A stretch of DNA of 31,221 nucleotides, taken from NCBI GenBank assembly GCA_900769375.1, contig CAAGGN010000124.1, positions 1 through 31,221 of the forward strand, written 5' to 3'. Of the stretch, positions 1 to 6,358 are shown piece by piece. Under the pieces are notes generated by a model. That model saw only the letters and a list, made by a program, of their open reading frames with translations, ran no database searches and was not told the DNA's origin. Source of the stretch: Clostridia bacterium (lineage in GTDB: Bacteria; Bacillota; Clostridia; Oscillospirales; Acutalibacteraceae). Numbering within the stretch: position 1 is the stretch's first letter; each line of letters starts with the position of its first letter. The position numbers and the translations under genes are program-made.

Positions 1-257
1 CGGTTCGGTGAATGTTTACTATGTATAGATTTCACCAAAAGGAACCGACACTATACGGAGTGAATCATGTGTACTATCTGTTCTGCACTATTCATAAAGC
101 ACCTCTTACACAAGGGAGGCTTTGGTGCGGTGTGTAACTGTTAGACAAATTCTTATTTATCGAACTGATTATACCATAAAACAGAAAAGAATTAAAGAAT
201 TTATTTGTAACTTTATTCAACATCTTTCCTATATGTTTGGTTGGTCAGAAGGAACTA

Positions 258-286
258 TTGCTTTTTTCGTCCTTTTGTGCTATACT
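258..286 (+). promoter_or_regulatory. Sigma-A-type promoter of a short orphan transcript
   Basis: TTGCTT at 258-263 and TATACT at 281-286 are separated by 17 bp. Transcription would start near 293 and meet a strong hairpin terminator only about 60-100 nt later, with no convincing ORF between them. This suggests a small RNA or the leader of a lost gene. Confidence 0.5.
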
Positions 287-350
287 ATCTACATCAAAGG
301 TTTTTGCATCGAAAAAGGGCAAAAATCGAAAAAATTGGTGAAAATGTAAA

Positions 351-395
351 ATGCTCAAAAAACCTTATATATCAAGGGTTTTTGGGCATCTTTTT
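351..395 (+). terminator. Strong hairpin terminator
   Basis: Positions 351-366 pair with 374-389 (one mismatch, one G-U pair, loop of 7), followed by CTTTTT. With the promoter at 258-286 it would define a transcript of about 100 nt. It sits directly before the first decayed C-terminal fragment. Confidence 0.65.
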
Positions 396-397
396 GA

Positions 398-499
398 TTT
401 GGTAAGATTGGTGAAGCACTCGGCGTTACAACCGATAAATTAAACTCTAAAAACTTCTACGCATGTAACCCGTCATTTGACAAAAACTGCGGAAAATAA
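398..499 (+). pseudogene. C-terminal gene fragment, copy 1
   Basis: This short frame begins right after a stop codon and has no start or ribosome binding site. It encodes a peptide ending in FYACNPSFDKNCGK and a TAA stop. The same ending is encoded again about 250 bp downstream (651-752) with clear synonymous and conservative changes (TTDKLNSKN against TTDRLDSKN), which is the pattern expected of two diverged copies of one real coding sequence. I do not recognise the parent family. It is probably the 3' end of a gene otherwise lost. Confidence 0.5.
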
Positions 500-650
500 A
501 AAAGACCTATCGCAAGGAAGCTACGGCGGCAACACGCCCTCGCTATTAACGATAAATCCTTTAAAGTGGAGCAGGTCGGAACAATGACCACGTCAGCCAC
601 CGATAAAATTATAAATTAAAATATTTTGTTTGTCAATGTGTTAATTTTGA

Positions 651-752
651 ATTGATAATTTCGGTGAAGCGTTGCGCCGCACCACCGACCGACTTGACAG
701 TAAGAATTTCTATGCTTGCAACCCAAGCTTTGACAAAAACTGCGGGAAATAA
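651..752 (+). pseudogene. C-terminal gene fragment, copy 2
   Basis: This is the second copy of the fragment at 398-499. It opens right after a TGA stop and continues through GEALRRTTDRLDSKNFYAC to the shared ending NPSFDKNCGK and TAA. Codon choice differs at many positions while the peptide is kept, so the two copies diverged under past protein-level selection. There is no start codon or ribosome binding site. The parent gene is unknown to me. Confidence 0.5.
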
Positions 753-756
753 CAAA

Positions 757-781
757 GGGGCGGGGTAACCCCGCCCCTACA
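757..781. repeat. Dispersed TGTAGGG-edge hairpin, copy A
   Basis: GGGGCGGGGT and ACCCCGCCCC form a perfect 10-bp inverted repeat around a single A, followed by TACA. The CCCCTACA edge is shared with the hairpins at 16583-16610 and 26854-26882, and in reverse orientation with 4724-4751 and 16535-16561. It is an intergenic, non-coding member of a five-copy family in this window. Confidence 0.6.
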
Positions 782-801
782 CAGAATAATAATCACAGCA
801 A

Positions 802-829
802 AAAGCAGATGGTTTTCCATCTGCTTTTT
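802..829 (+). terminator. Rho-independent terminator
   Basis: AAAGCAGATGG and CCATCTGCTTT form an 11-bp stem with a TTTT loop, and the T-rich 3' arm provides the tail. It separates the decayed region from the promoter of the MATE gene. Confidence 0.75.
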
Positions 830-832
830 ATA

Positions 833-861
833 TTGCAAAAAATCTCGTTTTATGGTACAAT
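833..861 (+). promoter_or_regulatory. Promoter of the MATE transporter gene
   Basis: TTGCAA at 833-838 and TACAAT at 856-861 are 17 bp apart. Transcription should start near 868. This rules out the in-frame upstream ATG at 852, which lies inside the -10 region, and supports the ATG at 894. Confidence 0.7.
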
Positions 862-893
862 GCGCTTTGTATGAATATTACTTGGAGGCGGTT

Positions 894-2273
894 ATGTTTA
901 AACGGCTTATCGGGGACAGGCAATTCTATAAAAAAGTTTTTGCCTTGGCTATCCCCATTATGATACAAAACGGAATTACAAATTTCGTTAATATGCTTGA
1001 TAATATAATGGTTGGACGCTTAAGCTCGGTAGAGATGGCGGGTGTTACTATCGCAAACCAGCTCATTTTCGTCTTTAACCTTTGTATTTTCGGCGCTCTT
1101 GCGGGAGCGGGTATTTTCGGTACCCAATTTTTCGGCAAAAAGGATAGCGAAGGCGTTCGTTTCACCTTCCGCTTTAAGATAATTTTAGCCCTTATTTTGA
1201 CCGCTCTCGGCGTTTGCGTTTTATACTTTTGCGGCGACGGGCTTATAAACCTATATCTTAAGGGCGAAGGAAATGCCGAGGATATTACCTCCGCTTTTAC
1301 CTACTCAAAGGATTATCTTAACATTATGCTCATCGGTTTCCTGCCCTTTGCTCTTTCTCAGTGCTTCGGCAGTACTCTTCGCGAATCCGATCAGCCGATT
1401 ATTCCAATGGTTGCGGGAATTATTGCGGTGCTCGTTAACCTAACGGGCAACTATATCCTTATTTTCGGTCACTTCGGCGCGCCCCGTATGGGCGTTAACG
1501 GCGCGGCCGTGGCCACCGTGGCCTCCCGTTATGTCGAACTGATTATCGTGGCTCTTTGGACGGTTGCCAAAAAGGTTCAGAATCCCTTTATTATCGGCGC
1601 CTTCAGAAGCTTATACGTACCTTTTGATTTGGTTGGAAAAATCATCAAGAAAGGACTCCCCCTTCTTCTCAACGAGGCCCTATGGTCCATGGGTATGGCA
1701 ACCCTTACCCAGTGTTATTCAGAGAGGGGTATTGATGTAGTAAGCGCCACCAGCATCAGCCAAACCTTCTTTAATCTTTTCGGCGTTTGCTTCTTAGCCA
1801 TCGGTGTTGCCGTAGGCATAATTTTGGGGCAAATGCTGGGCGCAGGTAAAACGGAAGAAGCTTTAGAATCCAGCTATAAGCTTATCGCATTTTCGGTGCT
1901 TGTCGGCATAATTACGGGCGCCTTATACGCCCTTGCAGCCGCCTTTATCCCCTCTTTTTATAACGTAAATGAAAACGTGCGCCATATCGCTACGGTTTTA
2001 ATGCAAATTTCCGCTCTCGTTTTCCCCCTCGATGCCTTTGCTCACGCTTCATATTTCACCCTTCGTTCGGGGGGCAAGGCCTTCATCACCTTTATATTTG
2101 ACAGCGGCTTCGTTTGGATTATAAGCGTGCCTGTCGCATTTATACTAAGCCGTTATACCGCTCTGCCTATTGCGCCGCTTTTTGCTATCTGTAACGGACT
2201 TAATATTTTAAAATGCATAGCCGGTTTTATATTTGTCAAGAGCGGTATCTGGGTTAAAAATATTGTCAATTGA
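894..2273 (+). CDS. MATE family efflux transporter
   Basis: This encodes a 459-aa polytopic membrane protein of the MATE (multidrug and toxic compound extrusion) family, which exports cationic compounds against a Na+ or H+ gradient. The N-terminus (FYKKVFALAIPIMIQNG) and the stretch LDNIMVGRLSSVEMAGVTIA are typical of MATE helices 1 and 2, and two halves of about six helices each can be followed. The ATG at 894 is chosen because GGAGGCGG lies about 6 bp upstream; the earlier in-frame ATG at 852 sits inside the promoter. The gene appears to be monocistronic: a new promoter overlaps its stop codon. The substrate cannot be told from the sequence. Confidence 0.92.
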   Translation: MFKRLIGDRQFYKKVFALAIPIMIQNGITNFVNMLDNIMVGRLSSVEMAGVTIANQLIFVFNLCIFGALAGAGIFGTQFFGKKDSEGVRFTFRFKIILALILTALGVCVLYFCGDGLINLYLKGEGNAEDITSAFTYSKDYLNIMLIGFLPFALSQCFGSTLRESDQPIIPMVAGIIAVLVNLTGNYILIFGHFGAPRMGVNGAAVATVASRYVELIIVALWTVAKKVQNPFIIGAFRSLYVPFDLVGKIIKKGLPLLLNEALWSMGMATLTQCYSERGIDVVSATSISQTFFNLFGVCFLAIGVAVGIILGQMLGAGKTEEALESSYKLIAFSVLVGIITGALYALAAAFIPSFYNVNENVRHIATVLMQISALVFPLDAFAHASYFTLRSGGKAFITFIFDSGFVWIISVPVAFILSRYTALPIAPLFAICNGLNILKCIAGFIFVKSGIWVKNIVN

Positions 2274-2298
2274 CATCTATACTAATTAGTGATATTAT
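2270..2298 (+). promoter_or_regulatory. Promoter of the Wzz/BY-kinase pair, overlapping the MATE stop codon
   Basis: A consensus TTGACA at 2270-2275 overlaps the MATE stop codon (TGA, 2271-2273), and TATTAT follows at 2293-2298 after a 17-bp spacer. It gives the polysaccharide genes their own strong start. Confidence 0.7.
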
Positions 2299-2334
2299 TT
2301 ATATGTTAATGCAAATTTGAAAGGCGGCAAAACA

Positions 2335-3051
2335 ATGGCCATCGAAGCGAAGGACGAGCTCCTTACTCTTGATTTAAAATCCCTGCTTAAAGAAATCACC
2401 CGTAATTGGGTGACTATTGTTGCAATTTTCCTCGTATGCCTTTTAAGTGTTTTTGTTTACAGTCAGTTTCTCTCAACCCCTAAATATTCCTCTTCCGCTA
2501 CTATTTACGCTGTAAATCAGGACGACACTAAGATAAGTACCAGTGAACTTGCCATTTCAAACTATCTTACCAAGGACTGCTGCGAGCTTATTATGTCCCG
2601 CACCGTGCTTGAAGAGGTTATTTCAAACCTTAATCTCAATACCACCTATGAGGGCATCAAAAACAAGATAACCGTTTCCAACAGTGAGGATACCCGTTTT
2701 ATAAACGTTAAAGTAACCATCGACGATCCCGAACAGGCCCGCCTTATTGCAGACGGCATCTGCGAGGTTTCGAAGGAGAAAATAATCGAGCTTTTGGGTG
2801 TTGACTGGGTTAAGATTACCGCCAACGCAAATCTTCCCCAAAAACCCTCTACCCCTTCGGGCGCTACTTATATGTTCTACGGCTTTGCGGCTGCAGTAAT
2901 TATTTCTGCGGGCTTCGTGCTTTTATCCTTCTATCGCAACGATAAAATAATAAGCGCCGAGGACGTTGAGAAATCCTTAGGCATTTGCACCCTTGCCGTA
3001 ATCCCCTATAACCGCGGCAAATCCAAGCCCTATTACTCAAAGAAACGGTGA
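2335..3051 (+). CDS. Wzz/CpsC-type polysaccharide chain-length protein
   Basis: This 238-aa protein has the architecture of Gram-positive CpsC/Wzz co-polymerases: a short cytoplasmic N-terminus, a first membrane helix (NWVTIVAIFLVCLLSVFVY, about residues 25-45), an extracellular domain, a proline-containing stretch (PQKPSTPSG) and a second helix (about 185-205). Such proteins set the length of surface polysaccharide and activate a partner BY-kinase, which is encoded immediately downstream with a 4-nt overlap. The ATG at 2335 is preferred because AAAGGCGG lies just upstream; the TTG at 2317 precedes that site. No polymerase, flippase or CpsB phosphatase is encoded nearby, so this pair is detached from any capsule locus within the window. 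Confidence 0.85.
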   Translation: MAIEAKDELLTLDLKSLLKEITRNWVTIVAIFLVCLLSVFVYSQFLSTPKYSSSATIYAVNQDDTKISTSELAISNYLTKDCCELIMSRTVLEEVISNLNLNTTYEGIKNKITVSNSEDTRFINVKVTIDDPEQARLIADGICEVSKEKIIELLGVDWVKITANANLPQKPSTPSGATYMFYGFAAAVIISAGFVLLSFYRNDKIISAEDVEKSLGICTLAVIPYNRGKSKPYYSKKR

Positions 3052-3776
3052 CAGATATGGAAAATGAGATCTTAAATAATAAACCTCTGGACACTGCAAG
3101 TCCCGACAAGAAAAAGGTTTCCTTCAACACCGCATCCTCTAAGGATTACGTTTCAAACGAGGCCTTTAAAGCCCTTCGCACCAATCTTCTTTTTAGTGGA
3201 AGCGACGTTAAAACAGTTCTCGTAACCAGCTCAAATGAGGACGAAGGAAAATCCACCATATCCACCGAGCTTTCCAAAAGCTTGGCCGATGCGGGCAAGA
3301 AAACCCTCTTTATCGATGCGGATATGAGAAAATCCGTTATTCTTAAAAACAATGATTCCGTCAAGGGCCTTTCCGAGCTTTTGCTTGATATGTGTTCGGT
3401 TGAGGACGTTATTTTCACAACCCAAAACGAGAACTTTGACGTTATGTTCTCCGGTCACTTCCCTCCTAATCCCGTAGAAATTTTAGGCGGCGAAAAGCTG
3501 GGGATTTTGCTTAATAACCTTAAAGAAAAATATGATTATATCATTCTTGATACCCCTCCCGTTGGTATGGTAATTGATGCCGCGGTTATTGCTTCTCACT
3601 GTGACGGCGCCCTTTTAATCATCGCCTCCAGAAAGACCTCTCGCAAAGCAGCCAAGGAGGCCAAGGAGCAAATCGAGCGAAGCGGTTGCCGTATTTTAGG
3701 CGCCGTTATCAACGAGGTCGATAAGTCAAGCTCCTCCTACGGAAACAAGTATTATAAAGCAAAACAGTATATTTAA
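3048..3776 (+). CDS. CpsD-type bacterial tyrosine kinase (BY-kinase)
   Basis: This 242-aa cytoplasmic ATPase of the CpsD/CapB family autophosphorylates on C-terminal tyrosines and works with the Wzz-type adaptor encoded just upstream to control polysaccharide assembly. It shows Walker A (SNEDEGKSTIS), Walker A' (LFIDADMRKS) and Walker B (YIILDTPPVG), and ends in a tyrosine cluster (YGNKYYKAKQY). The GTG at 3048 overlaps the upstream stop by 4 nt (GTGA), a usual sign of translational coupling. The ATG at 3057 is an alternative, and neither has a strong ribosome binding site. A terminator follows directly, so the operon is two genes long. Confidence 0.88.
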   Translation: MTDMENEILNNKPLDTASPDKKKVSFNTASSKDYVSNEAFKALRTNLLFSGSDVKTVLVTSSNEDEGKSTISTELSKSLADAGKKTLFIDADMRKSVILKNNDSVKGLSELLLDMCSVEDVIFTTQNENFDVMFSGHFPPNPVEILGGEKLGILLNNLKEKYDYIILDTPPVGMVIDAAVIASHCDGALLIIASRKTSRKAAKEAKEQIERSGCRILGAVINEVDKSSSSYGNKYYKAKQYI

Positions 3777-3780
3777 TTCA

Positions 3781-3809
3781 AAAACGGACCCTCGGGTCCG
3801 TTTTCTTTT
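3781..3809 (+). terminator. Terminator of the Wzz/BY-kinase operon
   Basis: AAAACGGACC and GGTCCGTTTT form a near-perfect stem around CTCG, followed by a T-rich run. Confidence 0.85.
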
Positions 3810-3857
3810 ATGTAAAGTGAGAAATTTTAATTTTTTAAAAATGTAAAGCCAAATACA

Positions 3858-3886
3858 TTGATTTTAATTAAATTTCAGTATATAAT
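3858..3886 (+). promoter_or_regulatory. nagB promoter
   Basis: TTGATT at 3858-3863 and TATAAT at 3881-3886 have a 17-bp spacer. They lie about 30 bp before the nagB start, leaving a very short leader. Confidence 0.75.
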
Positions 3887-3916
3887 AATAACATACTAAA
3901 CATTGGAGGAATTTTT

Positions 3917-4627
3917 GTGAAATTCATTAAAGTAAACTCTTATGAAGAATTAAGCGCCAAAGCGGCCGAAATCATCGGAGACGTTGTTAAAAATAATCCT
4001 AAATGCGTTTTAGGTCTTGCTACCGGTTCTTCCCCCGTTGGCACCTATAAAAAGCTTATCGAAGCCAACAAAAACGGCGAACTTGATTTTTCTTGTGTTA
4101 CCTCTGTTAATCTTGACGAATATGTTGGTCTTACCCCCGATAACGACCAGAGCTACCGCTATTTTATGCAGGATAATCTCTTCAATCATATAAATATTAA
4201 GCGGGAAAATACCTTCGTTCCCGACGGTTGCGCCAAAGATACCGCAGCAGAGTGCAAGGCATACGATGAGAACATTGAGCGTCTCGGCGGCATTGATATT
4301 CAGCTTTTAGGTATCGGTCTTGACGGTCACATCGGCTTTAACGAGCCCGATAAGGTATTCATTAAACCCACCCATGAAGTAGAACTTCACCCCTCCACCA
4401 TTGAGGCAAACGCAAGATTCTTCGAGGATGAATCAATGGTTCCCCGCAAGGCAGTTACCATGGGTATGGGCGCAATTATGGGCGCTAAAAAGGTGCTTTT
4501 AATTGCCAACGGTAAGGGTAAAGAGGATATTGTTAATAAATCCTTCTTCGGCGATATAACCCCCGAAGTTCCCGCATCTATCCTTCAGCTTCACCCCGAC
4601 CTTACGGTTATCTATTCCGAAAACTAA
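3917..4627 (+). CDS. nagB: Glucosamine-6-phosphate deaminase
   Basis: NagB converts glucosamine 6-phosphate to fructose 6-phosphate and ammonia, feeding amino sugars into glycolysis. The 236-aa length is close to the family norm. Visible motifs are the sugar-phosphate loop ATGSSPVGTY, the proton-transfer Asp in NLDEYVGL, and GLDGHIGFNEP, which carries the Asp, His and Glu matching E. coli D141, H143 and E148. The start is GTG at 3917 with GGAGGA about 8 bp upstream. It has its own promoter and terminator and no nagA partner in the window, so it may serve as a stand-alone catabolic enzyme. Confidence 0.95.
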   Translation: MKFIKVNSYEELSAKAAEIIGDVVKNNPKCVLGLATGSSPVGTYKKLIEANKNGELDFSCVTSVNLDEYVGLTPDNDQSYRYFMQDNLFNHINIKRENTFVPDGCAKDTAAECKAYDENIERLGGIDIQLLGIGLDGHIGFNEPDKVFIKPTHEVELHPSTIEANARFFEDESMVPRKAVTMGMGAIMGAKKVLLIANGKGKEDIVNKSFFGDITPEVPASILQLHPDLTVIYSEN

Positions 4628-4636
4628 ACAATATAT

Positions 4637-4675
4637 AAAAACAAGGTGTGCGAAAATCCGCACACCTTGTTTTTT
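4637..4675 (+). terminator. nagB terminator
   Basis: ACAAGGTGTGCG and CGCACACCTTGT form a 12-bp perfect stem with a 6-nt loop, followed by six T residues. Confidence 0.9.
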
Positions 4676-4723
4676 GGTTATGGTTACCTTTCATTTCGTT
4701 TTTCAAAATCTATATTTTCTTAT

Positions 4724-4751
4724 TGTAGGGGAGGGTCTCTGCGCCCTCCCG
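4724..4751. repeat. Dispersed TGTAGGG-edge hairpin, copy B
   Basis: TGTAGGGGAGGG starts the element and CCCTCCC closes a 7-bp stem around an 8-nt loop. It lies between the convergent nagB and rpiB genes, and could also act as a weak terminator for rpiB on the minus strand. Confidence 0.55.
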
Positions 4752-4768
4752 TTAGTTTTATATTATAA

Positions 4769-5215
4769 TTATAATTCCCCGTTTTCTATTGCGGTTATAA
4801 GGTCGATTCTCGATTGGTGACGGCCGCCCTCAAACTCAGCGCCTAAAAATTCATCCACCAAGGTTTCAGCGGTTTTTATATCTACAACCCTTGCACCGAA
4901 AGCGAGGATATTGGCATTATTATGCTGTCTTGTGAGTCGGGCGGAATAGGGCTCTGAGCAAACGGCGGCGCGGATGCCCTTAACCTTATTAGCGGCAAGA
5001 GAAATTCCTATTCCCGTTCCGCAGATAAGGATTCCCAAGTCACAGTCACCCTTTACTATTGAATCGGCAACCATTTTGCCGTAACGGGGATAGTCGCAGC
5101 TATCGGTGGTATCAGTGCCGAAGTTCACTACCTCGTAGCCCTTATCCTCAATATATTTCTTTATATGGTTTTTCATTTCCACTGCAGAGTGGTCGTTTCC
5201 AATAGCGATTTTCAT
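4769..5215 (-). CDS. rpiB: Ribose-5-phosphate isomerase B
   Basis: This 148-aa protein belongs to the RpiB/LacAB sugar-phosphate isomerase family and would interconvert ribose 5-phosphate and ribulose 5-phosphate in the pentose phosphate pathway. The N-terminal IAIGNDHSAVEMK, the catalytic-cysteine loop CGTGIGISLAANK and the RQHNNAN histidine motif are all intact. The start at 5215 is supported by GAGGAG 7 bp upstream. That ribosome binding site sits at the stop codon of the pseudouridine synthase gene (5227), so the two genes are probably translationally coupled. An allose 6-phosphate isomerase activity, known for some RpiB proteins, cannot be excluded. Confidence 0.93.
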   Translation of the reverse strand: MKIAIGNDHSAVEMKNHIKKYIEDKGYEVVNFGTDTTDSCDYPRYGKMVADSIVKGDCDLGILICGTGIGISLAANKVKGIRAAVCSEPYSARLTRQHNNANILAFGARVVDIKTAETLVDEFLGAEFEGGRHQSRIDLITAIENGEL

Positions 5216-5226
5216 AATCTTTCTCC

Positions 5227-6207
5227 TCAAAACTTTGAAATTTGCTTTTCGTTAAATCCGAAAAGTTTATCGGCAAACCAAACCTCTTTTACCTTAAAGC
5301 ATTTGCCGTTAAGATAGTTGAGAATTCCGCCATCCGTATCAAAACAGAAGCGCAAACTATATGAATAAAGGGCTTGTTTATCAAAGCCAAACTTTTTATC
5401 CTCCGAGAGTTTGCCGTATTTGCCGTCGCCCAAAAGGGCATGACCTATGGATGCCATATGGGCTCTGATTTGGTGGGTTCTGCCTGTTAGTAGTTCAATT
5501 TCCAGAAGGGAAAGGTTATTCTTAGAGGCGAGGACCTTATATCTCGTTCTTATGGTAAGGTTATTATCGGTCTTTTTATTAGATAAATAAACCTTATTTT
5601 TGCTCTCATTTTTTTCGAGATACCCTTCTAAAGTTGCGGTTTTTGCCTTCGGTACGCCGTGAACTACGGCAAGATAACGCTTATCTATCTCCCTATCCTT
5701 TATTTTTTCACAGAGAATTCGCAACGCTTCCGCATTTTTGGCGGCAATTACTATGCCCCCCGTGTTTCTATCGATTCGGTTGGCAAGAGATGGCTTAAAA
5801 CTATTCTCTGCTTTGGGGTCATACTCGCCCTTATCATAAAGATAGTGCCGAATTCTGCCGATAAGCGTATCCCGATATTCCTTTTCGTCAGGGTGAACTA
5901 TAATTCCTTGGGGCTTATCCACAAGGATTATATTCTCATCCTCATAAACTATATTAAGCTTTGCGGGGGAACTTAAAAAATCGTATTTCGGAGCTACGGA
6001 AACGAAAAATTCATCATTTATATAGCAGTCCACTATATCCCCAATATTAAGTCGGGTGGAAATCTCCGCCCTTTTGCCGTTAACCTTAATTCTTTTGGTT
6101 CGAATATATTTATACATAAGCCCTTGAGGCAGAACAGGACACGCCTTTGATATAAACTTATCAAGGCGTTGATTGGCATCGTTTTTTTCTACCGTAAAGC
6201 TTTTCAT
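5227..6207 (-). CDS. RluA-family pseudouridine synthase with S4 domain
   Basis: This 326-aa protein has an N-terminal S4 RNA-binding domain (about residues 5-60, QRLDKFISKACP onwards) and a catalytic RluA domain. The catalytic motif appears as NRIDRNTGG, a variant of the usual HRLDRxTSG in which the key Asp is kept. The C-terminal LLTGRTHQIRAHMASIGHALLGD is also conserved. It should isomerise uridines in 23S rRNA, as RluC/RluD do; the exact site cannot be read from sequence. The ATG at 6207 is chosen because GGGTGA precedes it by about 5 bp; a TTG at 6222 lacks this support. Confidence 0.9.
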   Translation of the reverse strand: MKSFTVEKNDANQRLDKFISKACPVLPQGLMYKYIRTKRIKVNGKRAEISTRLNIGDIVDCYINDEFFVSVAPKYDFLSSPAKLNIVYEDENIILVDKPQGIIVHPDEKEYRDTLIGRIRHYLYDKGEYDPKAENSFKPSLANRIDRNTGGIVIAAKNAEALRILCEKIKDREIDKRYLAVVHGVPKAKTATLEGYLEKNESKNKVYLSNKKTDNNLTIRTRYKVLASKNNLSLLEIELLTGRTHQIRAHMASIGHALLGDGKYGKLSEDKKFGFDKQALYSYSLRFCFDTDGGILNYLNGKCFKVKEVWFADKLFGFNEKQISKF

Positions 6208-6223
6208 AAAATTCACCCACAAA

Positions 6224-6252
6224 ATTATACCAATAATATTATTTTAAGTCAA
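6224..6252 (-). promoter_or_regulatory. Promoter of the rluA-like/rpiB operon
   Basis: On the minus strand TTGACT (6252-6247) and TATAAT (6229-6224) are 17 bp apart, about 17 bp before the start codon, giving a near-leaderless transcript. Confidence 0.7.
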
Positions 6253-6289
6253 GTACAGCGAAAATCAAATAATCTTTTTGCGAAAATTA

Positions 6290-6318
6290 TAGACATATCT
6301 TAATTCATTATATATAAT
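6290..6318 (+). promoter_or_regulatory. Promoter of the GH2 glycosidase gene
   Basis: TAGACA at 6290-6295 and TATAAT at 6313-6318 are separated by 17 bp and lie about 40 bp upstream of the start codon. I see no clear operator. Confidence 0.65.
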
Positions 6319-6358
6319 ATGTAACAAGGACAAGTTAAAAAATCAGAAGGTGATTTTT

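Larger units (their letters stand above)
1..893. other. Gene-poor, decayed leading region
   Basis: I see no intact gene in this stretch. It holds an imperfect inverted repeat at 1-48 (CGGTTC/GAACCG and GGTGAA/TTCACC arms), a promoter-terminator pair around 258-395, two related C-terminal gene fragments (398-499 and 651-752), a compact GC-rich hairpin (757-781), and the terminator and promoter just before the MATE gene. An open frame over 122-349 starts at TTG with no ribosome binding site and resembles nothing I know, so I do not call it. The piece between the two fragments (about 500-619) reads open in more than one frame and may be a degenerate interspersed repeat. The overall impression is the debris of a deleted or mobile locus. 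Confidence 0.6.

Noticed and set aside
122..349. 75-aa open frame in the leading region
   Set aside because: TTG start, no ribosome binding site, and it spans the internal promoter at 258-286; composition is not protein-like compared with the neighbours.
5659..5976. 105-aa plus-strand frame opposite the pseudouridine synthase
   Set aside because: Antisense to the catalytic domain of a well-conserved gene, no ribosome binding site.
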